Source: JAMIFV01 sp035906055
GTDB taxonomy: Bacteria > Pseudomonadota > Alphaproteobacteria > Rickettsiales > JABCZZ01
DNA length: 39,064 nucleotides
Reading direction: 5' to 3'
Assembly: GCA_035906055.1 (NCBI GenBank)
Contig: JAMIFV010000052.1
Location: 1-39,064 of the forward strand
The translations under genes were made by a program, and so were the position numbers. Below, in pieces: positions 17,229 through 25,368 of the stretch. Each line of letters begins with the position of its first letter. Positions within the stretch are counted from its first letter, which is position 1. The notes beneath the pieces were generated by a model, which ran no database searches, was not told the origin of the DNA, and worked only from the letters and a program-made list of their open reading frames with translations.

Positions 17229-17654
17229 TTATTCAGGCGCCGCTTCCGCGTAGCAATTGGGGGTTTCCCATAGTTTTATGCGAGTGCATACCGCGCCGCC
17301 GGAAGCAAACAGGCCGGGACATACGTTCTTCAGCAGGTATTGGGCCATGCATTCCGCCGTGGGGTTGCCGTTGATGTAATAGACCGTCTGCCCGGTGCGC
17401 GCAGCAATGGCGTCGCCCAGTTCGCAGTCCTTGCTGTTGAGGATGGTGGCATGGTCCCAATGTTCGTCTATCCACCCGCCAAGTATCTCTTTTACCTTGC
17501 CAAAATCGATTACCCGGCCAAGCGCGTCCAGCCCGTCGGCACTGAAGGTGGCCTCCACCACATAACGATGGCCGTGCAGATGGCGGCATTTGCTTTCATG
17601 CTCCATCACGCGGTGGGCGGCGTCGAATTCGATACGGCGGGTACAGCTGATCAT
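17229..17654 (-). CDS. queD: 6-carboxytetrahydropterin synthase QueD
   Basis: 141 residues from the ATG at 17654 (MISCTRRIEFDAAH). The enzyme turns dihydroneopterin triphosphate into 6-carboxytetrahydropterin in queuosine (preQ0) synthesis. Zinc ligands are His14 (DAAHRV) and His27 and His29 of CRHLHGH; Cys23 is the catalytic thiol. The spacing fits QueD. DHATILNSKD and the C-terminal ETPNCYAEA match the family. An upstream ATG at 17696 would add 14 residues with no family support. No preQ1 riboswitch was recognised upstream. It is divergent from fliI. Confidence 0.92.
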   Translation of the reverse strand: MISCTRRIEFDAAHRVMEHESKCRHLHGHRYVVEATFSADGLDALGRVIDFGKVKEILGGWIDEHWDHATILNSKDCELGDAIAARTGQTVYYINGNPTAECMAQYLLKNVCPGLFASGGAVCTRIKLWETPNCYAEAAPE

Positions 17655-17843
17655 GGCCGCGTATGTAGCGGTTTTGGGCGCTGGCGGCAAGGCCATGCAT
17701 CACATGCATGGGGGTTATTGCAGCCCGATGACCGCAACCACAGCATAACCACCTATTATATATATATTTTCCAATTGTTACATCTTCATGAAATTTGACC
17801 CCCGCCCATTGCGGTTAAGTATTTAGATATGTTATAAAAACAC

Positions 17844-19184
17844 ATGCTTGAATCCGTACTCGCAGAAATCGACCGCGTGCCCACCGTGCAGCTGGTGGGA
17901 AAGGTGGTCGCCATCAAGGGCTTGCTGATCGAATGCATTGGCATCGAACGCGCGCTCAGCGTTGGCGCGCGCTGCCGTGTGGAAGGCCTCATGGCGCATG
18001 ACGGGCAATTCCCCACCACTATCTGCGAAGCGGTAGGCTTCCGCGAAGACCGCGTGCTGCTCATGCCGTTCGGCGGAGTGGAAGGCATCGGGCTTGGCGC
18101 GAAAGTGTATGTGATGTCTTCCGAATCCGCGCTCTATCCTGATGATTCATGGCTTGGCCGCGTGGTGAACGCGTTCGGCGATGCGGTAGACGAGAAAGGC
18201 CCGCTGCTCAAAGGCAATGCCAGTTACCGCCTGCGCAATGAGCCGCCCGCCGCGCATAGCCGCCAGCGCGTGAAGGGCAAAATGGATCTTGGCGTCTGCG
18301 CCATCAACACCTTCCTCTCCTGCTGCCGTGGCCAGCGTATGGGCATTTTCGCGGGCTCGGGCGTGGGCAAGTCCATCCTCATGTCGATGCTCGCGCGTTA
18401 CAGCCAAGCCGACGTGAACGTGATCGGCCTCATCGGCGAGCGTGGCCGCGAAGTGCAGGAATTCATCGAAGACGACCTGGGCGAAGAAGGCCTGAAACGT
18501 TCGGTAGTGGTGGTAGCAACCTCCAGCGACTCCGCGCTGCTGCGCCGCCAGGCCGCTTATGCGACATTGTGCGTTGCGGAATATTTCCGCGATCAGGGCA
18601 AGAACGTGCTGTGCATCATGGATTCCGTCACGCGCTTCGCCATGGCGCAGCGCGAGATAGGCCTCTCTGCTGGCGAGCCGCCCACCACCAAAGGCTACAC
18701 GCCCACCGTATTCTCGGAACTGCCGCACCTTCTGGAGCGCGCAGGCCCCGGCGGCCCCGGGCAAGGCTCCATCACGGCGCTGTTCAGCGTGCTGGTGGAA
18801 GGCGACGATACCAACGAACCTATCGCCGACGCGGTGCGCGGCATCCTTGACGGGCATATCATCCTCGACCGCGCGATTGCCGAACGCGGGCGCTTCCCCG
18901 CCATTAACGTGCTGCGAAGTGTTTCGCGTACCATGCCGGACTGCAATTCCGAGAAAGAGAACGAACTCGTCATCGCGGCGCGCCGCACCATCTCCACCTA
19001 TGAAGACATGGCCGAGATGATTCGCCTGGGCGCATACCGCAAGGGCACCGACCCCGACGTTGACCGCGCCATCCATCTTTACCCCTCGCTCGAAAACTTC
19101 CTGCGCCAGCGCAAGGACGAACGCAGCGACCTCAGTTCGGGCTATAACAAGCTCGCCGGTATCATGGGGATCGCATGGCCCTGA
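17844..19184 (+). CDS. fliI: Flagellum-specific ATP synthase FliI
   Basis: 446 residues, normal length. FliI is the hexameric ATPase of the flagellar type III export apparatus at the cytoplasmic face of the basal body. The N-terminal beta domain is followed by the catalytic domain with Walker A AGSGVGKS at 170-177, GLIGERGREVQEFIEDDL, the Walker B-like LCIMDSVTRFAMAQREIGLS, and PTTKGYTPTVFSELPHLLERAG. The C-terminal helical domain has AIHLYPSLENFLRQ. No clear ribosome site precedes the ATG, but an AT-rich tract (about 17755-17770) lies upstream. fliJ overlaps the end by ten bases. The other export components (FliH, FlhA and so on) are not in the window. Confidence 0.95.
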   Translation: MLESVLAEIDRVPTVQLVGKVVAIKGLLIECIGIERALSVGARCRVEGLMAHDGQFPTTICEAVGFREDRVLLMPFGGVEGIGLGAKVYVMSSESALYPDDSWLGRVVNAFGDAVDEKGPLLKGNASYRLRNEPPAAHSRQRVKGKMDLGVCAINTFLSCCRGQRMGIFAGSGVGKSILMSMLARYSQADVNVIGLIGERGREVQEFIEDDLGEEGLKRSVVVVATSSDSALLRRQAAYATLCVAEYFRDQGKNVLCIMDSVTRFAMAQREIGLSAGEPPTTKGYTPTVFSELPHLLERAGPGGPGQGSITALFSVLVEGDDTNEPIADAVRGILDGHIILDRAIAERGRFPAINVLRSVSRTMPDCNSEKENELVIAARRTISTYEDMAEMIRLGAYRKGTDPDVDRAIHLYPSLENFLRQRKDERSDLSSGYNKLAGIMGIAWP

Positions 19185-19606
19185 AATCCTTCAATACCCT
19201 TATCAAGCTGCATAAGCGCCGCGTGGACATCATCCGCCGCGAGATGATCGCGCTGGAGGAACAGCGCAACCAGTTGCTGGCGCTCTGCGCCGCATTGCGC
19301 GAGGAATATGCGCGCGAAGTGGAGATATCCTCCGCCGACGCCAGGATGGCGGGCTTCTTCGGCAATTATTCCGTGCGTGTGCAGAAGCGCCAGGAAAGCA
19401 TCGCCGCCGAAGTGCTCAAGCTCGATAAGGCGATCGACGAAAAGACCGAGGCCATCCGCGCCGAGTTCGCCGAACAGAAGAAGTTCGAGATCGCGCGCGG
19501 ACATGAAATCAAGAGGCTGGCGGAACTGGACAAGCACCGCCAGCAGTCGCGTTTTGATGAAGTGGCCAGCCAGCAATATATGAAGCTCAAGGATAACCAT
19601 GTATGA
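19175..19606 (+). CDS. fliJ: FliJ-like flagellar export coiled-coil protein
   Basis: 143 residues, nearly all helix with heptad-like patterns (IKLHKRRVDIIRREMIALEEQRNQLLAL, LKLDKAIDEKTEAIRAEFAEQKKFE). FliJ is a small antiparallel coiled coil that links the FliI ring to FlhA. Sequence identity in this family is low, so the assignment rests on length, coiled-coil pattern and position directly behind fliI, with which it shares ten bases. Its stop overlaps the ATG of the following lipoprotein gene by four bases (ATGA). Confidence 0.8.
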   Translation: MALKSFNTLIKLHKRRVDIIRREMIALEEQRNQLLALCAALREEYAREVEISSADARMAGFFGNYSVRVQKRQESIAAEVLKLDKAIDEKTEAIRAEFAEQKKFEIARGHEIKRLAELDKHRQQSRFDEVASQQYMKLKDNHV

Positions 19607-20502
19607 CCGGTAGCCGCGTAAGTGTGATAATCGTTCCCCTGCTCTGCCTTCTGGCGACAGGCTGTGCCATGCCTAACATGTCTGATGTGACGGGGAAGAA
19701 AGAGAACCCCGAACAGCAGGCCAGAGAGCTTGCCGCGTCTCGCGAAGGCGGTTGCCAGTCGCAGGCCAAGGAAAGGCTGGCTTTGTTTGACAGGCCTGAC
19801 ACTTATCCGGTGAGCGCAGAAGAGAAAAACAACGCTTTTCAGGCACTCTACACGCAATGCCTGAAAAGCTATGAGGTGACGACGAACACGCCCAAGCCCA
19901 ATTTTGAAGTAGCTGCCGCTGCCGGTGCCGACCTCGCACATTTAAGCCCCGCCGCAGGCGGCAACGCCAAGCCTGCCGATAAAGGCGCAGTAACCTACAG
20001 CAACGGCATGATGATCATCGACACCTCTAAACTCACCGGCCTTTCCCCTGCCGCAGGCGGCACGCCTGCCGCTGGCACCGCAGTCAGCAGCACGGGCCCT
20101 GGCGGGTCTACGGTTGTTGTGGTACAGGCTCCGCCTTCGGCCACGGCTATCGCCTATCCGCCCGCGCCCGCAGGCCCGGCTGCCATTCCCATGGCGCCCA
20201 CGCAACCTGCGGCGCAGCCCGTAGCGCCACCGGTGCAGCAAGCCGCCGCCCCCAAACCCACCATGCAAGCGGACACGGGCAAGAAATCCACTGAAAAGAA
20301 AAAGAAAACCGCCACAGCTGAAACACCGGCAACGAACGAAAAACGCTCGGTGATCTTTGAACCTTCGCGTTTCAAGAAGAACGCGGAGCCGGTGGCTGTT
20401 GACTTAAGCGCCAAAAAGAGCGATCTGAACGCCCTGCAACCCGCCGCCGGCAACCTTCTGGACAATGCCGTAAGCACTAACCGCCCGGCTGGGAAGGATT
20501 AA
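19603..20502 (+). CDS. Pro/Ala-rich lipoprotein in the fliI operon
   Basis: 299 residues, family not recognised. The lipoprotein signal (VSVIIVPLLCLLATGC) puts the lipidated Cys at residue 21. A short globular part with two cysteines (EGGCQSQAKERLALFD and ALYTQCLKSYE) reaches about residue 90. The rest is low-complexity Pro/Ala/Lys sequence, with LSPAAGG twice and LQPAAGN once. It also has a VVVVQAPPSA motif that recurs in the next protein (VVVQAPPAA). It overlaps fliJ by four bases and is followed seven bases later by the second lipoprotein gene. A flagellar or envelope role is suggested only by position. Confidence 0.75.
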   Translation: MTGSRVSVIIVPLLCLLATGCAMPNMSDVTGKKENPEQQARELAASREGGCQSQAKERLALFDRPDTYPVSAEEKNNAFQALYTQCLKSYEVTTNTPKPNFEVAAAAGADLAHLSPAAGGNAKPADKGAVTYSNGMMIIDTSKLTGLSPAAGGTPAAGTAVSSTGPGGSTVVVVQAPPSATAIAYPPAPAGPAAIPMAPTQPAAQPVAPPVQQAAAPKPTMQADTGKKSTEKKKKTATAETPATNEKRSVIFEPSRFKKNAEPVAVDLSAKKSDLNALQPAAGNLLDNAVSTNRPAGKD

Positions 20503-20509
20503 CCGACAC

Positions 20510-21004
20510 ATGAACGCCACCTCGAAACTCTTGCGCGCTTTAGCCTTTGCCGCCGCCCTCGCCTGCACCGCTTCCTGCAAGGACGTGACGCATATCCAGA
20601 CCGGCTACATCTCCGACCGCGGCGACTGCCGCTCACGCGCCGAATACAGCACCGGCACCTATGCAGGCAGCACCAGCATCTCCGGCAAGGACCGCAGCAA
20701 CATGCTGCTGCAGCTTTTCTGCGAATGCATGAAGGAACGCGACTGGAACGTGGCGGGCTGCAAGTTCAAGGATACAGCCGTAGCTAAAGCCACGCCCGCG
20801 CAACAGCAGCCGACCATCGTAGTGGTGCAGGCACCGCCCGCCGCCGCCGCCGTGGCACCCGCCGCCGCACCGATGGCCGAATGCCCGCTGCCGCCCAAAG
20901 CCAGCAAGAGCAAGAAACGCCCCAAACGCCGCATCGACGGCACCTGCCCCGCGCCGGAGGAATACGGCCAGACGGAACTGGATCAACTTCTGAACAAGCA
21001 GTGA
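20510..21004 (+). CDS. Small cysteine-rich lipoprotein in the fliI operon
   Basis: 164 residues. The signal peptide ends in a lipobox TASC with Cys23. The first half of the mature protein (GDCRSRAEYSTGTYAG ... LLQLFCECMKERDWNVAGCKF) has five further cysteines. The second half is Ala/Pro-rich with TIVVVQAPPAAAAV, matching a motif of the preceding lipoprotein, then a basic KASKSKKRPKRR tract. The CMKERDWNVAGC segment resembles the end of many small proteobacterial lipoproteins, but I cannot assign a function. AAGGA lies upstream of the ATG. The Sco-type gene begins four bases after its stop. Confidence 0.75.
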   Translation: MNATSKLLRALAFAAALACTASCKDVTHIQTGYISDRGDCRSRAEYSTGTYAGSTSISGKDRSNMLLQLFCECMKERDWNVAGCKFKDTAVAKATPAQQQPTIVVVQAPPAAAAVAPAAAPMAECPLPPKASKSKKRPKRRIDGTCPAPEEYGQTELDQLLNKQ

Positions 21005-21008
21005 GCAT

Positions 21009-21608
21009 ATGAGCGAACCGGAAAAAATGTTATCCCGCAGAACATTCCTCGCAGCAGCAGCCGCGCTGACTCTGCCCGCATGCGACGACCCGACGCAGAA
21101 ACCGCACAACGTCTATGACGCGCTGGCCGGTTTCACCTTCACAGGGCAGGACGGCGAGAGGGTGAACATCAACGCCTTACGTGCCGCCAACAAAGACCGT
21201 TTTTCCACGGTGTCATTCAGCTATAACGGCTGCAAGGATTACTGCCCTTTCGTCAACCCGCACCTTGCCACGATGGACGGCGGCAATAAAAGCCTGCTCC
21301 ATTATGTCATCAGCGTGCAGCCGCAGTTCGACGGCCCGCGCCAGCAGGACAGGGACGCGTTCATGCAGACGTTCCGCAAGATGGGCGTGAAGAACGACAT
21401 CGTAATCCTCTATCCGCAAAGTGATAAGGACATCCCCAAGATCGCCAACAGGCTCCAGCTCGTTACCGACCTCAACGATGCAAAACAACACCCCGCCGAG
21501 ATCACGCTCTATGCACCAGGCGGTGCCATGGCAGGGCGCAAGAATGCAATCACCGAGCAGGATTATTCCGACTGGGGGAAAATCATGAACCAGGGGATTA
21601 ACCGCTGA
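21009..21608 (+). CDS. Sco-type copper chaperone / thioredoxin-like lipoprotein
   Basis: 199 residues. The N-terminus carries a twin-arginine motif (SRRTFL) and a lipobox (LPAC, Cys25), so it looks like a Tat-exported lipoprotein. The thioredoxin fold has the Sco signature Cys-x3-Cys-Pro (NGCKDYCPF, Cys75 and Cys79), and His161 in QHPAEITLYAPGG sits where Sco proteins have their third copper ligand. Sco proteins deliver copper to cytochrome oxidase CuA or act as thiol reductases. No oxidase gene is in the window. The sequence is divergent from classical Sco1, so the family call rests on the motif set. The stop overlaps the start of the His-rich gene (TGATG). Confidence 0.75.
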   Translation: MSEPEKMLSRRTFLAAAAALTLPACDDPTQKPHNVYDALAGFTFTGQDGERVNINALRAANKDRFSTVSFSYNGCKDYCPFVNPHLATMDGGNKSLLHYVISVQPQFDGPRQQDRDAFMQTFRKMGVKNDIVILYPQSDKDIPKIANRLQLVTDLNDAKQHPAEITLYAPGGAMAGRKNAITEQDYSDWGKIMNQGINR

Positions 21609-23191
21609 TGGAAGAACATAACCACCATAAGCACAATGCGATGAAATGGGTTGTCGGCGGCGTGGCGCTTGCCGCCGGTGCCGTCATCCTTTCGCCCTAT
21701 GTGCTGCCGCTGGTGGGTGTAGGCGGCAGCGGACTTGCAGCGAATACAATGACCGCGCTTCACGCGGGCGCGGTTGGCGGAGGCGCAGGACTGGCAGGGC
21801 TGGCAAACTCCGCGCTTGGCGCTGTGAGTGAAACCCTCGCGCAGGGAGGCGCCGTCACAGCGCTGGCAAGCGGTATTACCGGCATCGGCGGCGTGCTGCT
21901 TGGCCGTTACATCGATAAACGCGAAGACGGCACCAAGCACATACGTTGGGGAAAAGTCATCAAGACCGCCGCGCTTGCAGCCAGCGCGCTCATCGCACTG
22001 CCAACCGTACTTACCGGCATCAGCGCGGGCATCGCTTACCTTGCAGGGCTTGAGAGTGTGGAACTGGGCACCGCCGCTGTAGCCTTCCTGAAGGAAACCA
22101 TAGGTGTGGCCAACGGCGCAAACCTAACTACCATGGGTGCCACGGTAGGCGCTTTTGCCGCTTCGCATCTGCTTACCTGCGGTGCGGCAGCGATACCGCC
22201 GCTTGTCTCGCTGGGTATGAGCGGACAAAGCGATAAAGAAAAAGCGCAGCAACATGCGCAGGTGCGCCACGAAGATAGCCATCATCACGGCCAGCACCAC
22301 CAGCAGGCCGCGCCCAAAGCGGCCACAGCCATTGCCGCAGCCCCCGCCGCTGCCGCGCATGCCGGGCATACCTACTCCGGCAATGACGGCAAGGACGCCG
22401 TGCTCGCTTCGGTTAAACTTGAACAGCCCACTAAAGCGGGTGAAGAAGTGAAAGGCGCGCTGGTGCTCACCCATGCCGCCACCGGCAAGCCGCTGGTAAA
22501 AGAAGAACTGAAAGAGGCTAATGAGGCGATCATCCATTTCTTCATCAACAACTCCAGCCTTACCGATTACCATCACATCCATCCCACAGCCACCGATAAG
22601 CCGGGCGAATATGCGTTCAATTTCAAGGCGGCAACCTCGCAGCCTTACACCGGCTTTGCCACCATCGTCACGCTGCCGGATGAGAAACACCGTGCGGTAA
22701 AAACCTCCTTCCCCGCCGCCATCAACCGCTATGTGCCGCCCAATGTGCGCATGAACAGCCAGGTGGATGTAGACGGCCTCAGCTTCGACTGGAAGATGGA
22801 CGGGCCCATGCAGGCGGGCAAACCCTCGAACATCGAGGTGACGATCAGGGATGCACAGGGCAAACCCGTTACCGACCTGCAGCCGGTTTACGGCGAATGG
22901 TGCCACCTTGAAGGCTTCGCCGCGAATCACGGCACGATGCTGCATACCCATGCCACCGGGCGCGGCCCGCAAGGCAAGGAAGACCGCATGGCATCGCCGC
23001 TCAATTTCGTCATCACACCTGATAAGGACGGCCCCACGCAGTTCTACGTGCAGGTGAAGCGCGGTGATAAAGACATTTACGCGCCTGTCGGTCAGTATGT
23101 GAAAGCGCCGGAGAAAGCCACTGAGCGGGTGGCAGCGCGCGCCGCCAATTACAGTTCGTCGCCCTCAGGTTACGGCATGGGCATGGCCTAA
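21608..23191 (+). CDS. Histidine-rich membrane protein, probable metal (copper) handling
   Basis: 527 residues. An N-terminal HNHHKHN tag precedes about four hydrophobic segments (roughly 12-38, 80-98, 118-146, 175-203). Then comes a His cluster (221-231, HEDSHHHGQHH) and an Ala-rich linker. The C-terminal half has two beta-type domains. One holds HFFINNSSLTDYHHIHPT (310-327). The other holds GEWCHLEGFAANHGTMLHTHATG (429-451). Both resemble, from memory, the 'GHL...L...HxHP' domains found in proteins near copper-resistance and heavy-metal efflux genes. It directly follows and overlaps the Sco-type gene, which supports a shared metal role. Its end overlaps the convergent RatA-like gene by four bases. 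The exact function is unknown. Confidence 0.72.
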   Translation: MEEHNHHKHNAMKWVVGGVALAAGAVILSPYVLPLVGVGGSGLAANTMTALHAGAVGGGAGLAGLANSALGAVSETLAQGGAVTALASGITGIGGVLLGRYIDKREDGTKHIRWGKVIKTAALAASALIALPTVLTGISAGIAYLAGLESVELGTAAVAFLKETIGVANGANLTTMGATVGAFAASHLLTCGAAAIPPLVSLGMSGQSDKEKAQQHAQVRHEDSHHHGQHHQQAAPKAATAIAAAPAAAAHAGHTYSGNDGKDAVLASVKLEQPTKAGEEVKGALVLTHAATGKPLVKEELKEANEAIIHFFINNSSLTDYHHIHPTATDKPGEYAFNFKAATSQPYTGFATIVTLPDEKHRAVKTSFPAAINRYVPPNVRMNSQVDVDGLSFDWKMDGPMQAGKPSNIEVTIRDAQGKPVTDLQPVYGEWCHLEGFAANHGTMLHTHATGRGPQGKEDRMASPLNFVITPDKDGPTQFYVQVKRGDKDIYAPVGQYVKAPEKATERVAARAANYSSSPSGYGMGMA

Positions 23192-23643
23192 TCTTGAATA
23201 CCATATAGCTTATCCGCACGCTCCTTGAAGGCAACCGCCATTTTCACCGTGGCCTTGCCGAACAGCAACCCGATGAACGTATCCAGCAATCTGGTGCGGA
23301 ACTGGAACGCCAGGTCGAGCTTTATTTCCGTGCCGCCATTTTCCAGCGGTACAAACCGCCAGTGATTTTCCAGATGCCTGAACGGCCCACGCACAAGCCT
23401 GACATCAATGCGTCCTTCCTGCGTTCCTTCTGGCGGCGCAAAGCTGACCTCGGACACATAACTCTCGGTAATATGCTTGAAACTGATGACCAGTTCACCG
23501 AGTAATTTGTCTTCTTCGCGGCTGAGTATGCGCGCGGCACGGCACCAGGGCAGGAATTCAGGATACTTTTCAATATCCAGCACGAGGTCAAAAAGCTGGC
23601 GCGGACTGTAAGGCGAAACCTGAGTATCCTGATAATGCTGCAT
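23188..23643 (-). CDS. ratA: RatA/Coq10-like START-domain protein
   Basis: 151 residues, the full length of this small SRPBCC (START) family. Seen motifs are SPRQLFDLVLDIEKYPEFLPWCRAARIL at the N-terminus, SYVSEVSF, RGPFRHLENHWRF and LDLAFQFRTRLLDTF near the end. Relatives are mitochondrial and bacterial Coq10, which bind ubiquinone and aid respiration, and E. coli RatA, reported to block ribosome subunit joining; the quinone role is the more usual guess in alphaproteobacteria. It converges on the His-rich gene with a four-base overlap and is divergent from der across 100 bases. Confidence 0.88.
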   Translation of the reverse strand: MQHYQDTQVSPYSPRQLFDLVLDIEKYPEFLPWCRAARILSREEDKLLGELVISFKHITESYVSEVSFAPPEGTQEGRIDVRLVRGPFRHLENHWRFVPLENGGTEIKLDLAFQFRTRLLDTFIGLLFGKATVKMAVAFKERADKLYGIQD

Positions 23644-23743
23644 ATGCCTTACCTAGCTCCACGCTAAGCTGTTGTAAAGCTGAGAGAACATATAAAGCAC
23701 TTATTTCTCGACCCGGAAGCCCATTTCTGGCATTTTCCCCGCC

Positions 23744-25171
23744 ATGTTTACAGTTGCAATTGTAGGACGCCCAAATGTGGGCAAATCCACGTTGTTCAAC
23801 CGCCTGACGGGTACGCCCTTCGCGCTGGTGGACGACACGCCCGGCGTCACGCGTGACCGCCGCGAGGCGCAGGGCTATATCGGCCCCATGCGTTTCAGGC
23901 TGTTTGACACGGCAGGGCTTGAGAACGCCAGGGAAGGTTCGCTCGCGCAGCGCATGAGCAACCAGTCCGAACGCGCGGTGCTGGATGCCGACGTTGCATT
24001 ATTCGTGATCGATGGCCGCGCGGGCGTGACGCCGGAAGACAAGCATTTTGCCTCACGCATCCGAAAGACCGGCAAGCCCGTGGTGCTGCTCGTCAATAAA
24101 TGCGAAGGCGGCAAGGGCCAGGAAACCGTGCAGGAAGCGTACCGCCTCGGCTTTGGCGACCCCGTGCCTTTCTCCGCCGCGCATGGCGAAGGCCTGGGCG
24201 AGCTGTTTGAAGCGTTCCTGCCGCATGCCGGTGAACTGCCGGAAGACGAAGAGCCGAAGAAACGGCGCAAGAAGAAAAGCCTCCCAAGCGTGGATACGAT
24301 GGAGGAGCAACGCGACGACCCCGCGGGGGACTCTTCGCAGAGCGAAGAGGGGGGAAGCGTTCCCCCCTTGCATATAGCAATAGTTGGCCGCCCCAATGCA
24401 GGCAAGTCCACCCTGTTCAACCGCCTGCTCGGTTACGAACGCACGCTCACCGGCCCGGAAGCCGGTATCACGCGCGACTCCATCGCGGTGGACCTCGAGT
24501 ATGACGGCAAACCGCTGAAGCTGGTGGACACGGCGGGCATGCGCAAGCGTGGCAACGTGAATAACAAGATCGAGAAAATGGCGGTGGAAGACAGCAACCG
24601 CTCCATTCAATACGCGCAAGTTGCCATCCTCGTGCTGGACGCGGAATTCGCGCTGGAAAAGCAGGATCTCACCATCGCCGGCCATATTGAAAAAGAAGGC
24701 CGTGCGCTGGTGGTGGCGCTGAACAAATGGGACAAGGTGGCCGATAAACAGCAATACCTGAAAGACGCGTATGAGCGCCTTGAGGACGTGATGCCGCAGG
24801 TGCAGGGTGTAAGCATTATCCCTATTTCCGCCGAGCGCGGCACGCATATAGATAAACTCATGCAGGCCGCGTTCGGGGCCTATGAGATATGGAACAAGCG
24901 TATTCCCACCCGCCGCCTCAATGAGTGGCTGGATGAAGCCACCCAGCGCCATTCGCCGCCCATCATGAACGGCAGGCGCATGAAGCTGCGCTACATGACG
25001 CAGATAAAAACGCGTCCGCCCACGTTCGCTTTATTTGCCAGCAAGGCAGAGAAAATGCCGGATAGCTATAAACGCTATCTCGTCAATTCCATGCGTGAAG
25101 TGTTCGGTATGCCGGGCATTCCCATCCGCATTGTGCTGAAGAAGAACAAGAACCCTTATGTGAACGAGTAG
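23744..25171 (+). CDS. der: GTPase Der (EngA), ribosome assembly
   Basis: 475 residues. Der matures the 50S ribosomal subunit. It has two GTPase domains in tandem, with P-loops GRPNVGKST (about 8-16) and GRPNAGKST (about 214-222), G3 motifs DTAG twice, and G4 motifs NKCE and NKWD. The C-terminal KH-like domain ends in IPIRIVLKKNKNPYVNE. The linker between the G domains is Lys/Glu-rich, as usual, but residues about 186-209 (from MEEQRDDPAG to SVPP) are coded by a run of perfect palindromes related to an intergenic repeat. This looks like an in-frame insertion in a disordered linker. In E. coli der follows yfgM-bamB; here it is separate. Confidence 0.96.
   Translation: MFTVAIVGRPNVGKSTLFNRLTGTPFALVDDTPGVTRDRREAQGYIGPMRFRLFDTAGLENAREGSLAQRMSNQSERAVLDADVALFVIDGRAGVTPEDKHFASRIRKTGKPVVLLVNKCEGGKGQETVQEAYRLGFGDPVPFSAAHGEGLGELFEAFLPHAGELPEDEEPKKRRKKKSLPSVDTMEEQRDDPAGDSSQSEEGGSVPPLHIAIVGRPNAGKSTLFNRLLGYERTLTGPEAGITRDSIAVDLEYDGKPLKLVDTAGMRKRGNVNNKIEKMAVEDSNRSIQYAQVAILVLDAEFALEKQDLTIAGHIEKEGRALVVALNKWDKVADKQQYLKDAYERLEDVMPQVQGVSIIPISAERGTHIDKLMQAAFGAYEIWNKRIPTRRLNEWLDEATQRHSPPIMNGRRMKLRYMTQIKTRPPTFALFASKAEKMPDSYKRYLVNSMREVFGMPGIPIRIVLKKNKNPYVNE
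24299..24370. repeat. Palindromic element inside the der coding sequence
   Basis: Three palindromes stand in a row: CCCCGCGGGG (24319-24328), CTCTTCGC-AGA-GCGAAGAG (24331-24349) and GGGGGGAA-GCG-TTCCCCCC (24349-24367). Blocks of this element match the intergenic stretch 13959-14005 on the opposite strand. It lies in frame in the linker of Der and codes for a polar, flexible peptide, so it would be tolerated. Confidence 0.65.
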
Positions 25172-25242
25172 GACGGGGCTATAATCTTGTCCGTTTTCAA
25201 GAATTGCCGCCGCGCCAGAGCCCCCGCAACACACACTCTCAA

Positions 25243-25272
25243 ATATAGAATGGGCATCATATTTTTCTATAT
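25243..25272. other. AT-rich hairpin downstream of der
   Basis: ATATAGAA (25243-25250) faces TTCTATAT (25265-25272) with a 14-base loop, 71 bases past the der stop. It is too AT-rich and lacks a T-run, so its role is unclear; it may be part of the receptor promoter region. Confidence 0.25.
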
Positions 25273-25332
25273 GATTATATTTGTTGCCCTGAATAAATAT
25301 TCGGAAATATTCCAATAAGTTATTGATATAGG

Positions 25333-25344
25333 TTGTACAAATAC
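25333..25344. promoter_or_regulatory. Second copy of TTGTACAAATAC
   Basis: Identical 12-base word to 2021-2032, here 100 bases upstream of the second triple-PAS receptor and 24 bases before its sigma-54 site. A palindromic core at this distance could bind an activator. Confidence 0.3.
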
Positions 25345-25368
25345 ACTTCGTATCAACTTATTTTTGTA

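Noticed and set aside
17697..17843. Possible preQ1 riboswitch before queD
   Set aside because: No aptamer-like stem and A-rich tail could be found in the queD leader.
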